DNA of 64,000 bases from Pseudarthrobacter albicanus (GCF_018224015.1 NZ_JAGPOT010000006.1:62001-126000), one strand, 5' to 3'; shown: positions 31,140-41,409, numbered from the stretch's first letter. A program made the numbers and translations. Notes: generated by a model not told the origin, from the sequence alone.

Positions 31140-32006
31140 ATGAGTGTGAATCAAGACACAGACCTCGACGGCGCCGCCCCGCCCCCCGCGGGCCCCGCCC
31201 GCGAGGCAAATGCCGGCACGACAGCCATGGCAGCCAAGGGGGTCAAGGAAGACTCCCGGACGGACATGGTGGGGAAGGCCCTGGGCCTGCTGGTCCTGCT
31301 GGGGGATGAGCCGCGCGGCGCCAGCGCGGCCGAGCTCTCCCGCCGCGCCGAGCTGCCGTTCAGTACCACCTACCGCCTGCTCGGCTCCCTGACGCGGGAC
31401 GGCTTCGTGGACTACGAGCCGGACGGCCGCCGCTACCGCCTGGGCCTGCGCGTGTTCCAGCTGGGCCAGCGTGTCTCCAACCATCATGGTTTCGCCGGCA
31501 CCGCCCTGCCCGTCCTGCGGCGTGTCACGGACGAGACCGGTGAGGCCACCATCCTGTCCGTGCGCGACGGCGACCACCATCTGACCGTGAACAAGGTCGA
31601 TGGCCCCCAGACCTTCCGGGTCACGAGCGACCCCGGGCATCTGGGCGCGCTGCACACCACATCGGTGGGCAAGGCGCTCGTGGCCTTCGCTGACGACGCC
31701 GCCCGCACCCGGCTTGTCGACGGGCTGGAGCTGGAGCCGCTGACCGAGTTCTCCATCACGGACCGGGACGCCTTCCGGGCCGAGATCGAGCTGGTCCGGC
31801 GCCGCGGCTACGCCACGATGGACGAGGAAAACGAGCTGGGCATGCGCGCCGTCGCCGTCCCGGTCTTCGACTCCCAGGGCCACGCCTTCGCGTCGCTGGC
31901 CACTGCCGTTCCGGTCTTCCGGATGGGCATGGAGGCCCTCGTGGCCCTCGTTCCGCTGCTTCAATCCGCCGCGGCCGAGCTGTCGGCCAGGCTTCCCCAG
32001 CGATGA
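31140..32006 (+). CDS. IclR family transcriptional regulator (quinate/shikimate cluster)
   Basis: 288 residues. A variable N-terminus of about 40 residues precedes a winged helix-turn-helix (MVGKALGLLVLLGDEPRGAS, LPFSTTYRLLGSLTRDGFVD) and an IclR effector domain (VLRRVTDETGEATILSVRDG, HTTSVGKALVAFADD, RRRGYATMDEENELGMRAVA). It probably senses a quinate/shikimate-derived acid and controls the divergent transporter and downstream genes. The start at 31140 is preferred; the in-frame extension to 31071 covers promoter sequence. Confidence 0.92.
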   Translation: MSVNQDTDLDGAAPPPAGPAREANAGTTAMAAKGVKEDSRTDMVGKALGLLVLLGDEPRGASAAELSRRAELPFSTTYRLLGSLTRDGFVDYEPDGRRYRLGLRVFQLGQRVSNHHGFAGTALPVLRRVTDETGEATILSVRDGDHHLTVNKVDGPQTFRVTSDPGHLGALHTTSVGKALVAFADDAARTRLVDGLELEPLTEFSITDRDAFRAEIELVRRRGYATMDEENELGMRAVAVPVFDSQGHAFASLATAVPVFRMGMEALVALVPLLQSAAAELSARLPQR

Positions 32007-32089
32007 AAACCGCCCCGGCCGCGGCCGGCGTCCGGGAGCCGGAGGCCCCCATCCGGGAGCCGAAGGGCCGCGGCCGCCGTCGTTCTGAA

Positions 32090-32108
32090 TTGTTCGCCAT
32101 AAGAACAA
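32090..32108. promoter_or_regulatory. Palindrome TTGTTC-N7-GAACAA before the quinate/shikimate genes
   Basis: TTGTTC (32090-32095) and GAACAA (32103-32108). The downstream TACTGTAAT looks like a -10 region. The start codon is 109 bp beyond. Candidate operator for the adjacent IclR protein. Confidence 0.45.
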
Positions 32109-32217
32109 CAGTGCAACATGTGAACATTTGCGGTACTGTAATCCCCATCACCCGGCCCGCCGGCGACGCCGAGCGCGTCCCCGCCCGCCGCGTGCCATTG
32201 TCAAAGGAGCTACACGG

Positions 32218-33099
32218 ATGAGCAATCGAGCAGAGTCCTTCCTCGTGGGACTGGTGGGTGACGGTGTCATGCCGTCGCTTACGCCCTACATGCACGAACG
32301 CGAAGGCGATGTGCAGGGCCTGCGGTACCTCTACCGCCCCATCGACCTCCTTGAACTCGGGCTGCCCGGCCGGTCCGTCGGGGAGCTCCTGACCGCGGCA
32401 CGGCGGCTCGGCTTCAACGGCCTGAACATCACCCACCCCTGCAAGCAACTGGTCCTGGAACACCTGGACGAGGTCTCGTCCGACGCCCGGCGGCTCGGAG
32501 CGGTCAATACCGTGATCATCCGGGACGGCCGCTTTGTCGGCCACAACACGGACTTCTCCGGGTTCGCCGCCGCCCTGGCCTCGGGCCTGCCCGGCGCGAG
32601 GCTGGACCGGGTGGTCCAGCTCGGAGCCGGGGGTGCCGGTTCCGCCGTCGCCTACGCCCTGCTCACCGCCGGCGTCCGCGAACTGGACCTGGTGGACACC
32701 GACGCCGCACGCTGCGCGGCGCGCGCGGCCGAACTTGCCGGATTCTTCCCGGCCAGCACGGTCACGGCGCGGACGACGGCGGAGCTGCCGCGGCTGATGC
32801 CGCTGGCTGACGGCCTCGTGCACTGCACCCCGGTGGGCATGGCCGCCCATCCCGGCGTCCCTCTGGACATGTCCCTCGTGGAGTCCCGGCACTGGGTGGC
32901 GGACATCGTGTACCGGCCGATCGAAACCGAGCTCGTCCGCGAAGCCCGGGCCAAGGGGTGTGCCGTGCTGGACGGCGGCCGCATGGCGGTGGGCCAGGCA
33001 GCCGACGCCTTCCGGATCTTCACGGGGCTCGAGGCCGACGCGGACCGCATGCGCGCGCACTTCCTGGAACTCGTGGCCGCGGAAGAGGTGGCCGCCTGA
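32218..33099 (+). CDS. Quinate/shikimate dehydrogenase (AroE/QsuD-like)
   Basis: 293 residues. Substrate loop SLTPYMHEREG, catalytic Lys/Asp region GLNITHPCKQLVLEHLDE and NTDFSGF, then a Rossmann motif QLGAGGAGSAVAYALL. Asp after the second strand (LVDTDAARC) favours NAD over NADP, as in catabolic enzymes. It oxidises quinate or shikimate to 3-dehydro forms. AAAGGAGC precedes the ATG. Its stop overlaps the qsuB start (TGATG). Catabolic role is inferred from context; biosynthetic AroE remains possible. Confidence 0.88.
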   Translation: MSNRAESFLVGLVGDGVMPSLTPYMHEREGDVQGLRYLYRPIDLLELGLPGRSVGELLTAARRLGFNGLNITHPCKQLVLEHLDEVSSDARRLGAVNTVIIRDGRFVGHNTDFSGFAAALASGLPGARLDRVVQLGAGGAGSAVAYALLTAGVRELDLVDTDAARCAARAAELAGFFPASTVTARTTAELPRLMPLADGLVHCTPVGMAAHPGVPLDMSLVESRHWVADIVYRPIETELVREARAKGCAVLDGGRMAVGQAADAFRIFTGLEADADRMRAHFLELVAAEEVAA

Positions 33100-35114
33100 T
33101 GCGTACCGGAATCGCCACCGTCTGCCTCTCCGGCACCCTGCGGGAAAAGATGCAGGCCTGCGCCATCGCCGGCTTCGACGGGATCGAAATCTTCGAGCAG
33201 GACCTCGTCACGTCCCCCCTGAGCCCGGAAGACGTCCGGAAGATGGCCGCCGACCTGGGCCTCACCCTGGACCTCTACCAGCCGTTCCGCGACTTCGACA
33301 GCGTTCCCGAGGACCTCCTCGCCGCCAACCTGCGCCGGGCCGGGGCCAAGTTCAAGCTGATGTCCCGCCTGGGCCTGGATACCATCCTCGTCTGCTCCAA
33401 CGTGGCCACCGCAGCCATCGACGACGACGAGCTCCGCGCCTCCCAGCTCGCCCGGCTCGCCGCCCTCGCCGGGGACCACGGCATGAAGGTGGCGTACGAG
33501 GCCCTCGCCTGGGGCAAGTACGTCAACGACTACGGGCACGCCCACCGCCTGGTGGACATGGTGGACCACCCGAGCCTGGGCACCTGCCTGGACTCGTTCC
33601 ACATCCTTTCCCGGGACGCGGACACCGCCCCGATCGAGGGCTTCGACCCTAAGAAGATCTTCTTCGTCCAGGTTGCCGACGCCCCCAAACTCTCCCTGGA
33701 CGTGCTCTCCTGGAGCAGGCACTACCGGGTCTTCCCGGGCGAAGGGCAGTTCGACCTCGCCAAGTTCATGGGCCACGTCGTCCGGGCCGGCTACACCGGT
33801 CCGGTGTCGCTGGAAGTCTTCAACGACGTCTTCCGGCAGTCCGATGTCGAGCGCACCGCCGTGGACGCGATGCGCTCCCTGATCTGGCTTGAAGAGCAAA
33901 CCGCCAAGTGGCTCGACGCAAACCCCGTCCCGGCCGCTGAAGGTGCCGGACGAGGCGGAAGCGACGGATCCGGCGGGGCCACCAGGGCCGCCGGCCGCCG
34001 TCGCTACCCGATGGAACTGGCCACCCTGCCGCAGGTGGCAGAACCCGCCGGCTTCAACTTCGCAGAGGTCAGGGCGGCGGACACCGCCAGCCTGGAAACC
34101 CTGCTGGGCCAGCTGGGGTTCGCGTTCAACGGCCGCCACCGGACCAAGAATGTGCAATTGTGGACCATGGGCCACGCGCGCGTGATCATCAACGAACAGC
34201 CCCCGGCTGCCGATGGCACTGCCGAGGGGGCCTCCGCCTCCGGAACCGGCACCGTAAACCCTGGCACCGCCATCGCGCCGGCCATTTCCGCCCTGGGCTT
34301 CGACGTCGATTCCCCGGTGATTGCCGCCGCGCGGGCCCAGCAGCTCAAGGCTCCGGCCGTGCCGCGCAAGAGCCAGGCCGACGAGGAAATCTTCCAGGGC
34401 TTCGCCGCCCCGGACTCCACCGAGATCTTCCTGTGCCAGGGCAGCCCCGACGGCACCGCCGCGTGGACCCGCGAATTCGGTGAAGGACTGGAAGTCGCGC
34501 CCGCCGCAGGCGCCACCCCGGGCCATGGCGCCGTGATCGACCACGTGAACCTGGCCCAGCCCTGGCAGCACTTTGACGAGGCCGTGCTCTTCTACACGAG
34601 CGCCCTGGCCCTGGAGCCGCAGCCGTACGCGGAGGTCGCCAGCCCCACCGGGCTGGTCCGGTCCCAGGTGATGCTCACCGAGGACCGGGGCGTCCGCCTC
34701 GTCCTGAACCTGGCCCCGCTCCTCCAGCACAGCGCGGGCCCCGCAGACGGAACCGGCCAGCGCAGGACGTACCAGGAACATATTGCCTTCGCGGTGGACG
34801 ACCTCGTGGCCACGGCCCGCGCCGCGCGGGACCGCGGCCTGGACTTCCTCCGGATCCCGGCCAACTACTACGAGGACCTGGACGCGAGGTTCGGGCTGGA
34901 TCCGGACTTCCTGGCCACCCTCCGCGAGCTCAACCTGCTCTATGACCGCGACGCCGACGGCGAGTTCCTGCACTTCTATACCGCCACCGTGGGCAGCGTG
35001 TTCTTCGAAATGGTTGAACGCCGCGGGGCCTACGACGGCTACGGCGCACCCAACGCCCCGGTGCGCCACGCCGTCCAGTACGACCACCTGCACCAGCTCA
35101 AACTCACCATCTGA
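33099..35114 (+). CDS. qsuB: 3-dehydroshikimate dehydratase, QsuB-type fusion with an HPPD-like domain
   Basis: 671 residues. Residues 1-280 form a sugar-phosphate isomerase-like TIM barrel (TVCLSGTLREKMQACAIAGF, GMKVAYEALAWGKYVNDYGH, GTCLDSFHILSRDADTAPIE, FFVQVADAPKLSLDVLSWSR) with the Glu/Asp/Glu metal site of dehydroshikimate dehydratase. Residues about 310-660 resemble hydroxyphenylpyruvate dioxygenase (GHGAVIDHVNLAQPWQHFDE, YQEHIAFAVDDLVATAR, GSVFFEMVERRGAYDGYG). The first domain makes protocatechuate; the second is of uncertain role. Fusion is normal for QsuB; a low-complexity linker (about 275-305) joins the two. pcaH begins 38 bp on. Confidence 0.93.
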   Translation: MRTGIATVCLSGTLREKMQACAIAGFDGIEIFEQDLVTSPLSPEDVRKMAADLGLTLDLYQPFRDFDSVPEDLLAANLRRAGAKFKLMSRLGLDTILVCSNVATAAIDDDELRASQLARLAALAGDHGMKVAYEALAWGKYVNDYGHAHRLVDMVDHPSLGTCLDSFHILSRDADTAPIEGFDPKKIFFVQVADAPKLSLDVLSWSRHYRVFPGEGQFDLAKFMGHVVRAGYTGPVSLEVFNDVFRQSDVERTAVDAMRSLIWLEEQTAKWLDANPVPAAEGAGRGGSDGSGGATRAAGRRRYPMELATLPQVAEPAGFNFAEVRAADTASLETLLGQLGFAFNGRHRTKNVQLWTMGHARVIINEQPPAADGTAEGASASGTGTVNPGTAIAPAISALGFDVDSPVIAAARAQQLKAPAVPRKSQADEEIFQGFAAPDSTEIFLCQGSPDGTAAWTREFGEGLEVAPAAGATPGHGAVIDHVNLAQPWQHFDEAVLFYTSALALEPQPYAEVASPTGLVRSQVMLTEDRGVRLVLNLAPLLQHSAGPADGTGQRRTYQEHIAFAVDDLVATARAARDRGLDFLRIPANYYEDLDARFGLDPDFLATLRELNLLYDRDADGEFLHFYTATVGSVFFEMVERRGAYDGYGAPNAPVRHAVQYDHLHQLKLTI

Positions 35115-35152
35115 CCCAAGCCGAACCACCACCGAAATGAAAGGAGGCTGCT

Positions 35153-36061
35153 GTGCCTGAAGAAGTCACCATCGACATTTTCAACGCCGACCCGATCACC
35201 GAAGACGTCTCGGACGACGCCACGGAAGCCGCACCCACGACCCACGCCAGTGCTGTCCCTGCCCTGGATGCCGCCGCGGAGTCGCAGGCGGACCTCAGCG
35301 CCGAGATGAAGGCCATCGGCGAGGCCTACGCCCAGGCGCTCAGGAACGGCGCCGCGGCGGAAACCCAGCCCCGGCTGGACTACGCCCCCTACCGCAGCAG
35401 CGTCCTGCGCCACCCGACCAAGGACCTGCACCACGCCGACCCGGAGACCATCGAAATGTACTCGCCGGCGTTCGGGCACATGGACGTCCACGCCCTCGAA
35501 TCGGACCTCACCATCGCGCACAACGGCGAACCGCTCGGCGAACGCATCATCGTCTCCGGCCGCGTGCTCGACGGCGACGGCCGCCCCGTCGCCGGCCAAC
35601 TCGTCGAGATCTGGCAGGCCAACTCCTCCGGGCGCTACATCCACAAGCGCGACCAGCACCCGGCACCGATCGACCCCAACTTCACCGGCGTCGGCCGCTG
35701 CATCACGGGCGCCGACGGCTCCTACAGCTTCACCACCATCAAGCCCGGCGCCTACCCGTGGAAGAACCACCTCAACGCCTGGCGCCCGGCCCACATCCAC
35801 TTCTCGCTGTTCGGGCAGGAATTCACGCAGCGGATCATCACCCAGATGTACTTCCCCGGTGACCAGCTCTTCCCGCTGGACCCGATCTACCAGTCGATCC
35901 TGGACCAGGACGCGCGGGACCGGCTCGTGGCCACCTACAACCACGAGCAGACCACGCCCGAATGGGCCCTGGCATACAACTGGAACATCGTCCTGACCGG
36001 CTCCAAGCGGACCTGGACCGAAAACGAGGCTCTGGGAGCAGACGGAGATGACCATGAGTAA
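35153..36061 (+). CDS. pcaH: Protocatechuate 3,4-dioxygenase beta subunit
   Basis: 302 residues, with an acidic N-terminal extension of about 70 residues. The iron site is complete: Tyr in SSGRYIHKRDQH, Tyr in KPGAYPWKNH and the His pair in RPAHIHFSLFG. The ring-opening of protocatechuate to 3-carboxymuconate takes place in the alpha-beta complex. GAAAGGAGG precedes the GTG start. It overlaps pcaG by 14 bp, which favours equal subunit amounts. Confidence 0.97.
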   Translation: MPEEVTIDIFNADPITEDVSDDATEAAPTTHASAVPALDAAAESQADLSAEMKAIGEAYAQALRNGAAAETQPRLDYAPYRSSVLRHPTKDLHHADPETIEMYSPAFGHMDVHALESDLTIAHNGEPLGERIIVSGRVLDGDGRPVAGQLVEIWQANSSGRYIHKRDQHPAPIDPNFTGVGRCITGADGSYSFTTIKPGAYPWKNHLNAWRPAHIHFSLFGQEFTQRIITQMYFPGDQLFPLDPIYQSILDQDARDRLVATYNHEQTTPEWALAYNWNIVLTGSKRTWTENEALGADGDDHE

Positions 36062-36650
36062 CCCCACCCCCACCAGACTGACGCCAACCCCCGGCCAGAC
36101 CGTAGGACCCTTCTACGGCTACGCCCTGCCCTACAACAAGGACCGCGAGCTGCTGGCCCCCGGCACCCCGGACTCCATCCGGCTCCAGGGCACCGTGTAC
36201 GACGGCGCCGGCCACCCCATCCCGGACGCGATCCTGGAAATCTGGCAGGCGGACGCCGAGGGCAATGTCCCCCACCGCACGGGATCCCTTGTGCGGGACG
36301 GCTACACCTTCACCGGCTTCGGCCGCAGCGCCGTCGGCCACACCGGCGTGTACACCTTCACCACGGTGAACCCCGGGCCCACCAAGGCCGGTGCGGCGCC
36401 CTTCATCTCGGTGGTGGTTTTCGCCCGCGGCCTGATGAACCGGCTCTTCACCCGGGTCTACCTGCCGGAAAACGAGGACGCCCTGGCCGCCGACCCGCTG
36501 CTGCGCTCCCTCGAGCCGGAACGCCGCCGGACCCTGATCGCGCGCCGGGACGCCGACGGCGGCCTCACCTGGGACATCCGGCTCCAGGGCGAGGGCGAAA
36601 CCGTCTTCCTGGATTTTGAAGGATCGGATGCCGGGGGCGCCGCGCAGTGA
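36048..36650 (+). CDS. pcaG: Protocatechuate 3,4-dioxygenase alpha subunit
   Basis: 200 residues, TPGQTVGPFYGYALPYNKDR near the start and AILEIWQADAEGNVPHRTG. The iron ligands are absent, as expected for the structural alpha subunit. It pairs with PcaH. It overlaps pcaH by 14 bp and pcaB by 4 bp. Met at 36054 is an alternative start. Confidence 0.96.
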   Translation: MTMSNPTPTRLTPTPGQTVGPFYGYALPYNKDRELLAPGTPDSIRLQGTVYDGAGHPIPDAILEIWQADAEGNVPHRTGSLVRDGYTFTGFGRSAVGHTGVYTFTTVNPGPTKAGAAPFISVVVFARGLMNRLFTRVYLPENEDALAADPLLRSLEPERRRTLIARRDADGGLTWDIRLQGEGETVFLDFEGSDAGGAAQ

Positions 36651-38173
36651 CTGATCCGCACCGCTCCGGCGGCGACGCCGGCCTGCACCGCGATATTGGA
36701 CTGCACGGCGACGTTGGCCTGCTCAGCCCCGTGTCGGCGTCGCCCCTCGTGGCGGCGCTGACCGGGGACGGGGCGGTGCTCGGGGCGATCCTCGCCGTCG
36801 AGGCCGCCTGGGCCGCCGTCCTGGAAAACGCCGGACTGGCCCCGGCCGGCTCCGCCGCGGTGGTGGCAGCCGCCGCGCAGGTGGACCGCTACGACGCCGC
36901 CGGCATCGCCGTCCGCGCGCAGGGCGGCGCCAACCCGGTGATCCCGCTGCTGGCCGACCTCCGCGCCCAGGTCAAAGCCCTGGACACGGACGACGTGGGG
37001 GCGGTGAAAGCGGTGCACACCTCGCTGACCAGCCAGGACGTGCTCGACACCGCGCTCATGCTGCTGGCCCGCAACGCCCTCCCGGCGCTCCTGGGCGACC
37101 TGAAGCGGACGACGGCGGCGCTGGCAGCCCTCGCCGAACAGCACTCCGGCACGCTGTGCGTGGGCCGTAGCCTGACCCAGCACTCGCTGCCCTTCACCTT
37201 CGGGCTCAAGGCAGCCCAGTGGTTCCACGGCGTCGCCGCCGCGGCGCGCCGGCTTGAAGCACTGGAGCTGCCGGTCCAGACCGGCGGTGCGGCCGGAACG
37301 CTGGCAGCTGGCACCGCGCTGACCGACGGCTCAGCCGTGACCCCCTTCGACCTTGCGGACCGCCTCGCCGCCGCACTGGGGCTGGCTGCCACGCCGGGGC
37401 CGTGGCACACCAACCGGCTGGCCGTCACCGCCCTGGGTGACGCCCTGGCCGCGGTGACGGATGCGCTGGGCAAAATCGCCGGCGACGTCCTGTTCCTGAG
37501 CCGTCCGGAAGTGGCGGAGCTTGCGGAGCCACGCGCCGCGGGACGGGGCGTTTCCTCGGCCATGCCGCAGAAACAGAACCCGGTCCTCTCCGTGCTGGTC
37601 CGCAGCGCAGCGCTCCAGGCACCCGCCCTGGCCGCCCAGCTGCACCTTGCCGCCGCCAATTTCAACGACGAACGCCCCGACGGTGCCTGGCACACCGAGT
37701 GGCCGGCCCTCCGCCAGCTGCTCCGGCTGGCCCTCGGCGCCGCCGGGCAGCTTACGGAGCTCGCCGAGGGGCTGCAGCTCTTCCCGGCGGCCATGCGCCG
37801 CAACCTGGACCTGTCCGGGCCCTTGCTGCTCAGCGAGGGAGTGTCCGCCGCAGTGGCGCCGCTGCTCGCCGCGGACAGCGCGGGCCTGACCGGCAAGCAG
37901 CAGCTGCAGGCCATCGTGGAGCAGACACTCCAGGCCCCCGCCGCCGGGCAGGCAGCCACCTACCGGCGGCTGCTCCGTGCGGCCGTGCCCGCGGAGCAGC
38001 TCCCCGATACCCGCCTCGAGGAGCTGCTGGACCCGGCCGGCTACCTGGGCCAGGCCGCCGAAATCTCCCGCCGCATCCTCGCGGCCTACCCGGACTATGC
38101 CCGCGGCCCAGCTGCCCGCGCCGACGCCGGACCCTCACTGAATCCCGACCTGAACGGAGCCTCCCGTGGCTAG
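36647..38173 (+). CDS. pcaB: 3-carboxy-cis,cis-muconate cycloisomerase
   Basis: 508 residues, fumarase/aspartase superfamily. Signature RGVSSAMPQKQNPVLSVLVR, helical bundle segments KAVHTSLTSQDVLDTALMLL and GRSLTQHSLPFTFGLKAAQW. It cyclises 3-carboxymuconate to 4-carboxymuconolactone. It is somewhat longer than usual (about 450), from an Asp/Gly/His-rich N-terminus and a variable C-terminus. GTG start in the four-base overlap with pcaG; it overlaps pcaD by 8 bp. Confidence 0.95.
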   Translation: MTDPHRSGGDAGLHRDIGLHGDVGLLSPVSASPLVAALTGDGAVLGAILAVEAAWAAVLENAGLAPAGSAAVVAAAAQVDRYDAAGIAVRAQGGANPVIPLLADLRAQVKALDTDDVGAVKAVHTSLTSQDVLDTALMLLARNALPALLGDLKRTTAALAALAEQHSGTLCVGRSLTQHSLPFTFGLKAAQWFHGVAAAARRLEALELPVQTGGAAGTLAAGTALTDGSAVTPFDLADRLAAALGLAATPGPWHTNRLAVTALGDALAAVTDALGKIAGDVLFLSRPEVAELAEPRAAGRGVSSAMPQKQNPVLSVLVRSAALQAPALAAQLHLAAANFNDERPDGAWHTEWPALRQLLRLALGAAGQLTELAEGLQLFPAAMRRNLDLSGPLLLSEGVSAAVAPLLAADSAGLTGKQQLQAIVEQTLQAPAAGQAATYRRLLRAAVPAEQLPDTRLEELLDPAGYLGQAAEISRRILAAYPDYARGPAARADAGPSLNPDLNGASRG

Positions 38174-38969
38174 ACCAACGATCAAGGCACTACTGCTTTC
38201 GCCCGAGCGCCCTCTCGGCGACAAGCCCCTCCTGGTGGTGGGACCGTCCCTCGGGACGTCCTCACTGCTGTGGGCCCGGGCCGGCGCCCTGCTCGGCGGC
38301 GACTTCGACGTCGTCGCCTGGGACCTGCCCGGCCACGGCATCTCGCCGGCCGCGACGGAAACCTTTGACGTCCCGGAGCTGGCCGACGCCGTGATCGGGC
38401 TCGTCGATTCGATCGCGCCCGGCGCGCGGTTCCACTACGCCGGTGTTTCCCTCGGCGGGGCCACCGGGCTGCAGCTGGGCATCAAACACGGCGAACGGCT
38501 CAAGAGCCTGTCCGTGCAGTGCACCGGAGCGAATCTCGGCACGCCGGAGGGCTGGCTGGAACGCGCCGAAACCGTGCGCACCCAGGGCACCCCGGTGATG
38601 ATCCAGGGCTCGGCGGAGCGCTGGTTCGGCCCCGGCTTCATGGAACGCGAACCCGAACTCAGCAGCCGGCTCCTGCACTCCCTGCGCGATGCCGACCGCT
38701 TCAGCTACGCCTACTGCTGCGAAGCCCTCGCCGGCTACGACGTCCGGGACGAACTCGGCAGCATCCGCGTCCCCGTGCTGGCCGTGGCGGGCGTCGAGGA
38801 CACCGTCGCGCCGCCGCCGTTCGCCGAAGAGATCGCCGCCGGCATCACCGCCGGCGGCGGCACCGCCACCGCGGTAGCACTGGAAGGCGTGGCCCACCTG
38901 GCACCCTTCGAGGCGCCGGGCGTCGTGGCGGACCTCCTCCGGACGTTCATCGGGGGAAACGAAAAGTGA
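38166..38969 (+). CDS. pcaD: 3-oxoadipate enol-lactonase
   Basis: 267 residues, alpha/beta hydrolase. Nucleophile elbow YAGVSLGGATG, oxyanion region VGPSLGTSSLLW, acid GVEDTVAP and catalytic His in GVAHLAPFE. It hydrolyses the enol-lactone to 3-oxoadipate. It is separate from pcaC here, whereas several actinobacteria fuse them as pcaL. GTG start within pcaB; it overlaps pcaC by 4 bp. Confidence 0.94.
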   Translation: MARPTIKALLLSPERPLGDKPLLVVGPSLGTSSLLWARAGALLGGDFDVVAWDLPGHGISPAATETFDVPELADAVIGLVDSIAPGARFHYAGVSLGGATGLQLGIKHGERLKSLSVQCTGANLGTPEGWLERAETVRTQGTPVMIQGSAERWFGPGFMEREPELSSRLLHSLRDADRFSYAYCCEALAGYDVRDELGSIRVPVLAVAGVEDTVAPPPFAEEIAAGITAGGGTATAVALEGVAHLAPFEAPGVVADLLRTFIGGNEK

Positions 38970-39433
38970 GCCCCGTCATCCCCGGTCCCGGACTCTCCGG
39001 CCCGGAAAGAAACGGTGTGGTCCAGCCGGACGCCACCAGCCAGGAAATCTACGACGGCGGCATGGCGGTGCGCCGCGAGGTGCTCGGCGCCGCCCACGTG
39101 GACCGCGCCAACGCCAACAAGGACGCCTTCACCGGGGACTTCCAGGACATGATCACCCGGATCGCCTGGGGCGGCATCTGGACCCGCCCCGGGCTGACCC
39201 GGCAGATGCGCTCCGCCGTCACCATCACCGCCATGGTGGCCAACGGGCACTGGGAAGAACTGGCAATGCACATCCGCGCGGCCATCACCAACGGCCTGAG
39301 CAGGGACGACATCAAGGAGATCCTGCTCCAGACCGCCATCTATTGCGGAGTCCCCTCCGCCAACACCGCCTTCAAGACCGCCCAGCAGGTCTTCGCCCAG
39401 ATCGACGAACCCGCCGCCCACCCAACTAGGTAG
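38966..39433 (+). CDS. pcaC: 4-carboxymuconolactone decarboxylase
   Basis: 155 residues. CMD family: YDGGMAVRREVLGAAHVDRA, DMITRIAWGGIWTRPGLTRQ, HIRAAITNGLSRDDIKEILL and YCGVPSANTAFKTAQQVFA. It decarboxylates 4-carboxymuconolactone to the enol-lactone used by PcaD. GTG 38966 overlaps the pcaD stop. The last residues (PTR) and the TAG stop are encoded inside the type-2 palindrome that begins at 39421, so the original C-terminus may have been replaced. Confidence 0.94.
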   Translation: MSPVIPGPGLSGPERNGVVQPDATSQEIYDGGMAVRREVLGAAHVDRANANKDAFTGDFQDMITRIAWGGIWTRPGLTRQMRSAVTITAMVANGHWEELAMHIRAAITNGLSRDDIKEILLQTAIYCGVPSANTAFKTAQQVFAQIDEPAAHPTR

Positions 39434-39486
39434 CAGTAGATGTCGTTTTGGGCCCTCAAAACGACATTCACTGCGAGCTAGTTGGG
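39421..39486. repeat. 66-bp intergenic palindrome (type 2) overlapping the pcaC stop
   Basis: Outer arms CCCAACTAG (39421-39429) and CTAGTTGGG (39478-39486), inner arms TGTCGTTTTG (39441-39450) and CAAAACGACA (39457-39466) around GGCCCT. The symmetry is imperfect between the arms (AGCAGT against ACTGC). It may act as a terminator between pcaC and pcaF or be a mobile palindromic repeat. I recall similar sequences in Arthrobacter intergenic regions; copy number was not checked. Confidence 0.72.
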
Positions 39487-39509
39487 ACACACAGAATCAG
39501 AGGAGCAGA

Positions 39510-40745
<1,236 letters not shown>

Positions 40746-40748
40746 AGC

Positions 40749-41408
40749 ATGTTGAATTTCGTAGACACCGTCGGCGAGGCCGTCGCCGGCATCAAGGACG
40801 GCTCCACCGTCATGATCGGCGGGTTCGGCAACGCGGGCCAGCCGTTCGAACTCATCGACGCCCTGATGGACTGCGGCGCCACGGACCTCACCGTGGTTAA
40901 CAACAACGCCGGCCAGGGCGACCAGGGCCTCGCGCTGCTCATCAAGGAGGGCCGGGTCAGGAAGATGATCTGCTCCTTCCCCCGGCAGTCCGATTCCTGG
41001 CACTTCGACACAAAGTACCGGGCCGGCGAGATTGAACTGGAACTCGTCCCGCAGGGCAACCTGGCCGAGCGCATCCGCGCCGCCGGCGCCGGAATCGGCG
41101 GCTTCTTCACCCCCACCGGCTACGGCACCATGCTCGCCGAGGGCAAGGAGACCCGGGTCATCGACGGCCGCGGCCAGGTCTTCGAGACCCCCATCCACGC
41201 CGATGTCGCCCTGATCAAGGCGCTCAAGGCCGACGGCAGGGGCAACCTTGTCTACCGCAAGACGGCCCGCAACTTCGGCCCGATCATGGCCGCCGCCGCC
41301 AAGCACACCGTGGTCCAGGTCGCCGAGATCGTCCCCACGGGCGGCCTCGACCCGGAGATCATCGTGACCCCCGGAATCTACGTCAACAGCATTGTGAAGG
41401 TGGCCTGA
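40749..41408 (+). CDS. pcaI: 3-oxoadipate:succinyl-CoA transferase subunit A
   Basis: 219 residues. CoA-transferase A domain: STVMIGGFGNAGQPFELIDA and the glycine-rich GIGGFFTPTGYGTMLAEGKE. It works with PcaJ to move CoA from succinyl-CoA to 3-oxoadipate. It lies between pcaF (3 bp) and pcaJ (1 bp), and the three are surely one operon. Confidence 0.94.
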   Translation: MLNFVDTVGEAVAGIKDGSTVMIGGFGNAGQPFELIDALMDCGATDLTVVNNNAGQGDQGLALLIKEGRVRKMICSFPRQSDSWHFDTKYRAGEIELELVPQGNLAERIRAAGAGIGGFFTPTGYGTMLAEGKETRVIDGRGQVFETPIHADVALIKALKADGRGNLVYRKTARNFGPIMAAAAKHTVVQVAEIVPTGGLDPEIIVTPGIYVNSIVKVA

Positions 41409-41409
41409 A

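Noticed and set aside
32652-35132. An 826-codon minus-strand open frame over qsuB
   Set aside because: Antisense shadow; the plus strand encodes a recognisable QsuB and the minus translation has no family features.
36048-36650. Defective dioxygenase because iron ligands are missing
   Set aside because: The alpha subunit of protocatechuate 3,4-dioxygenase normally lacks them; PcaH carries the iron.
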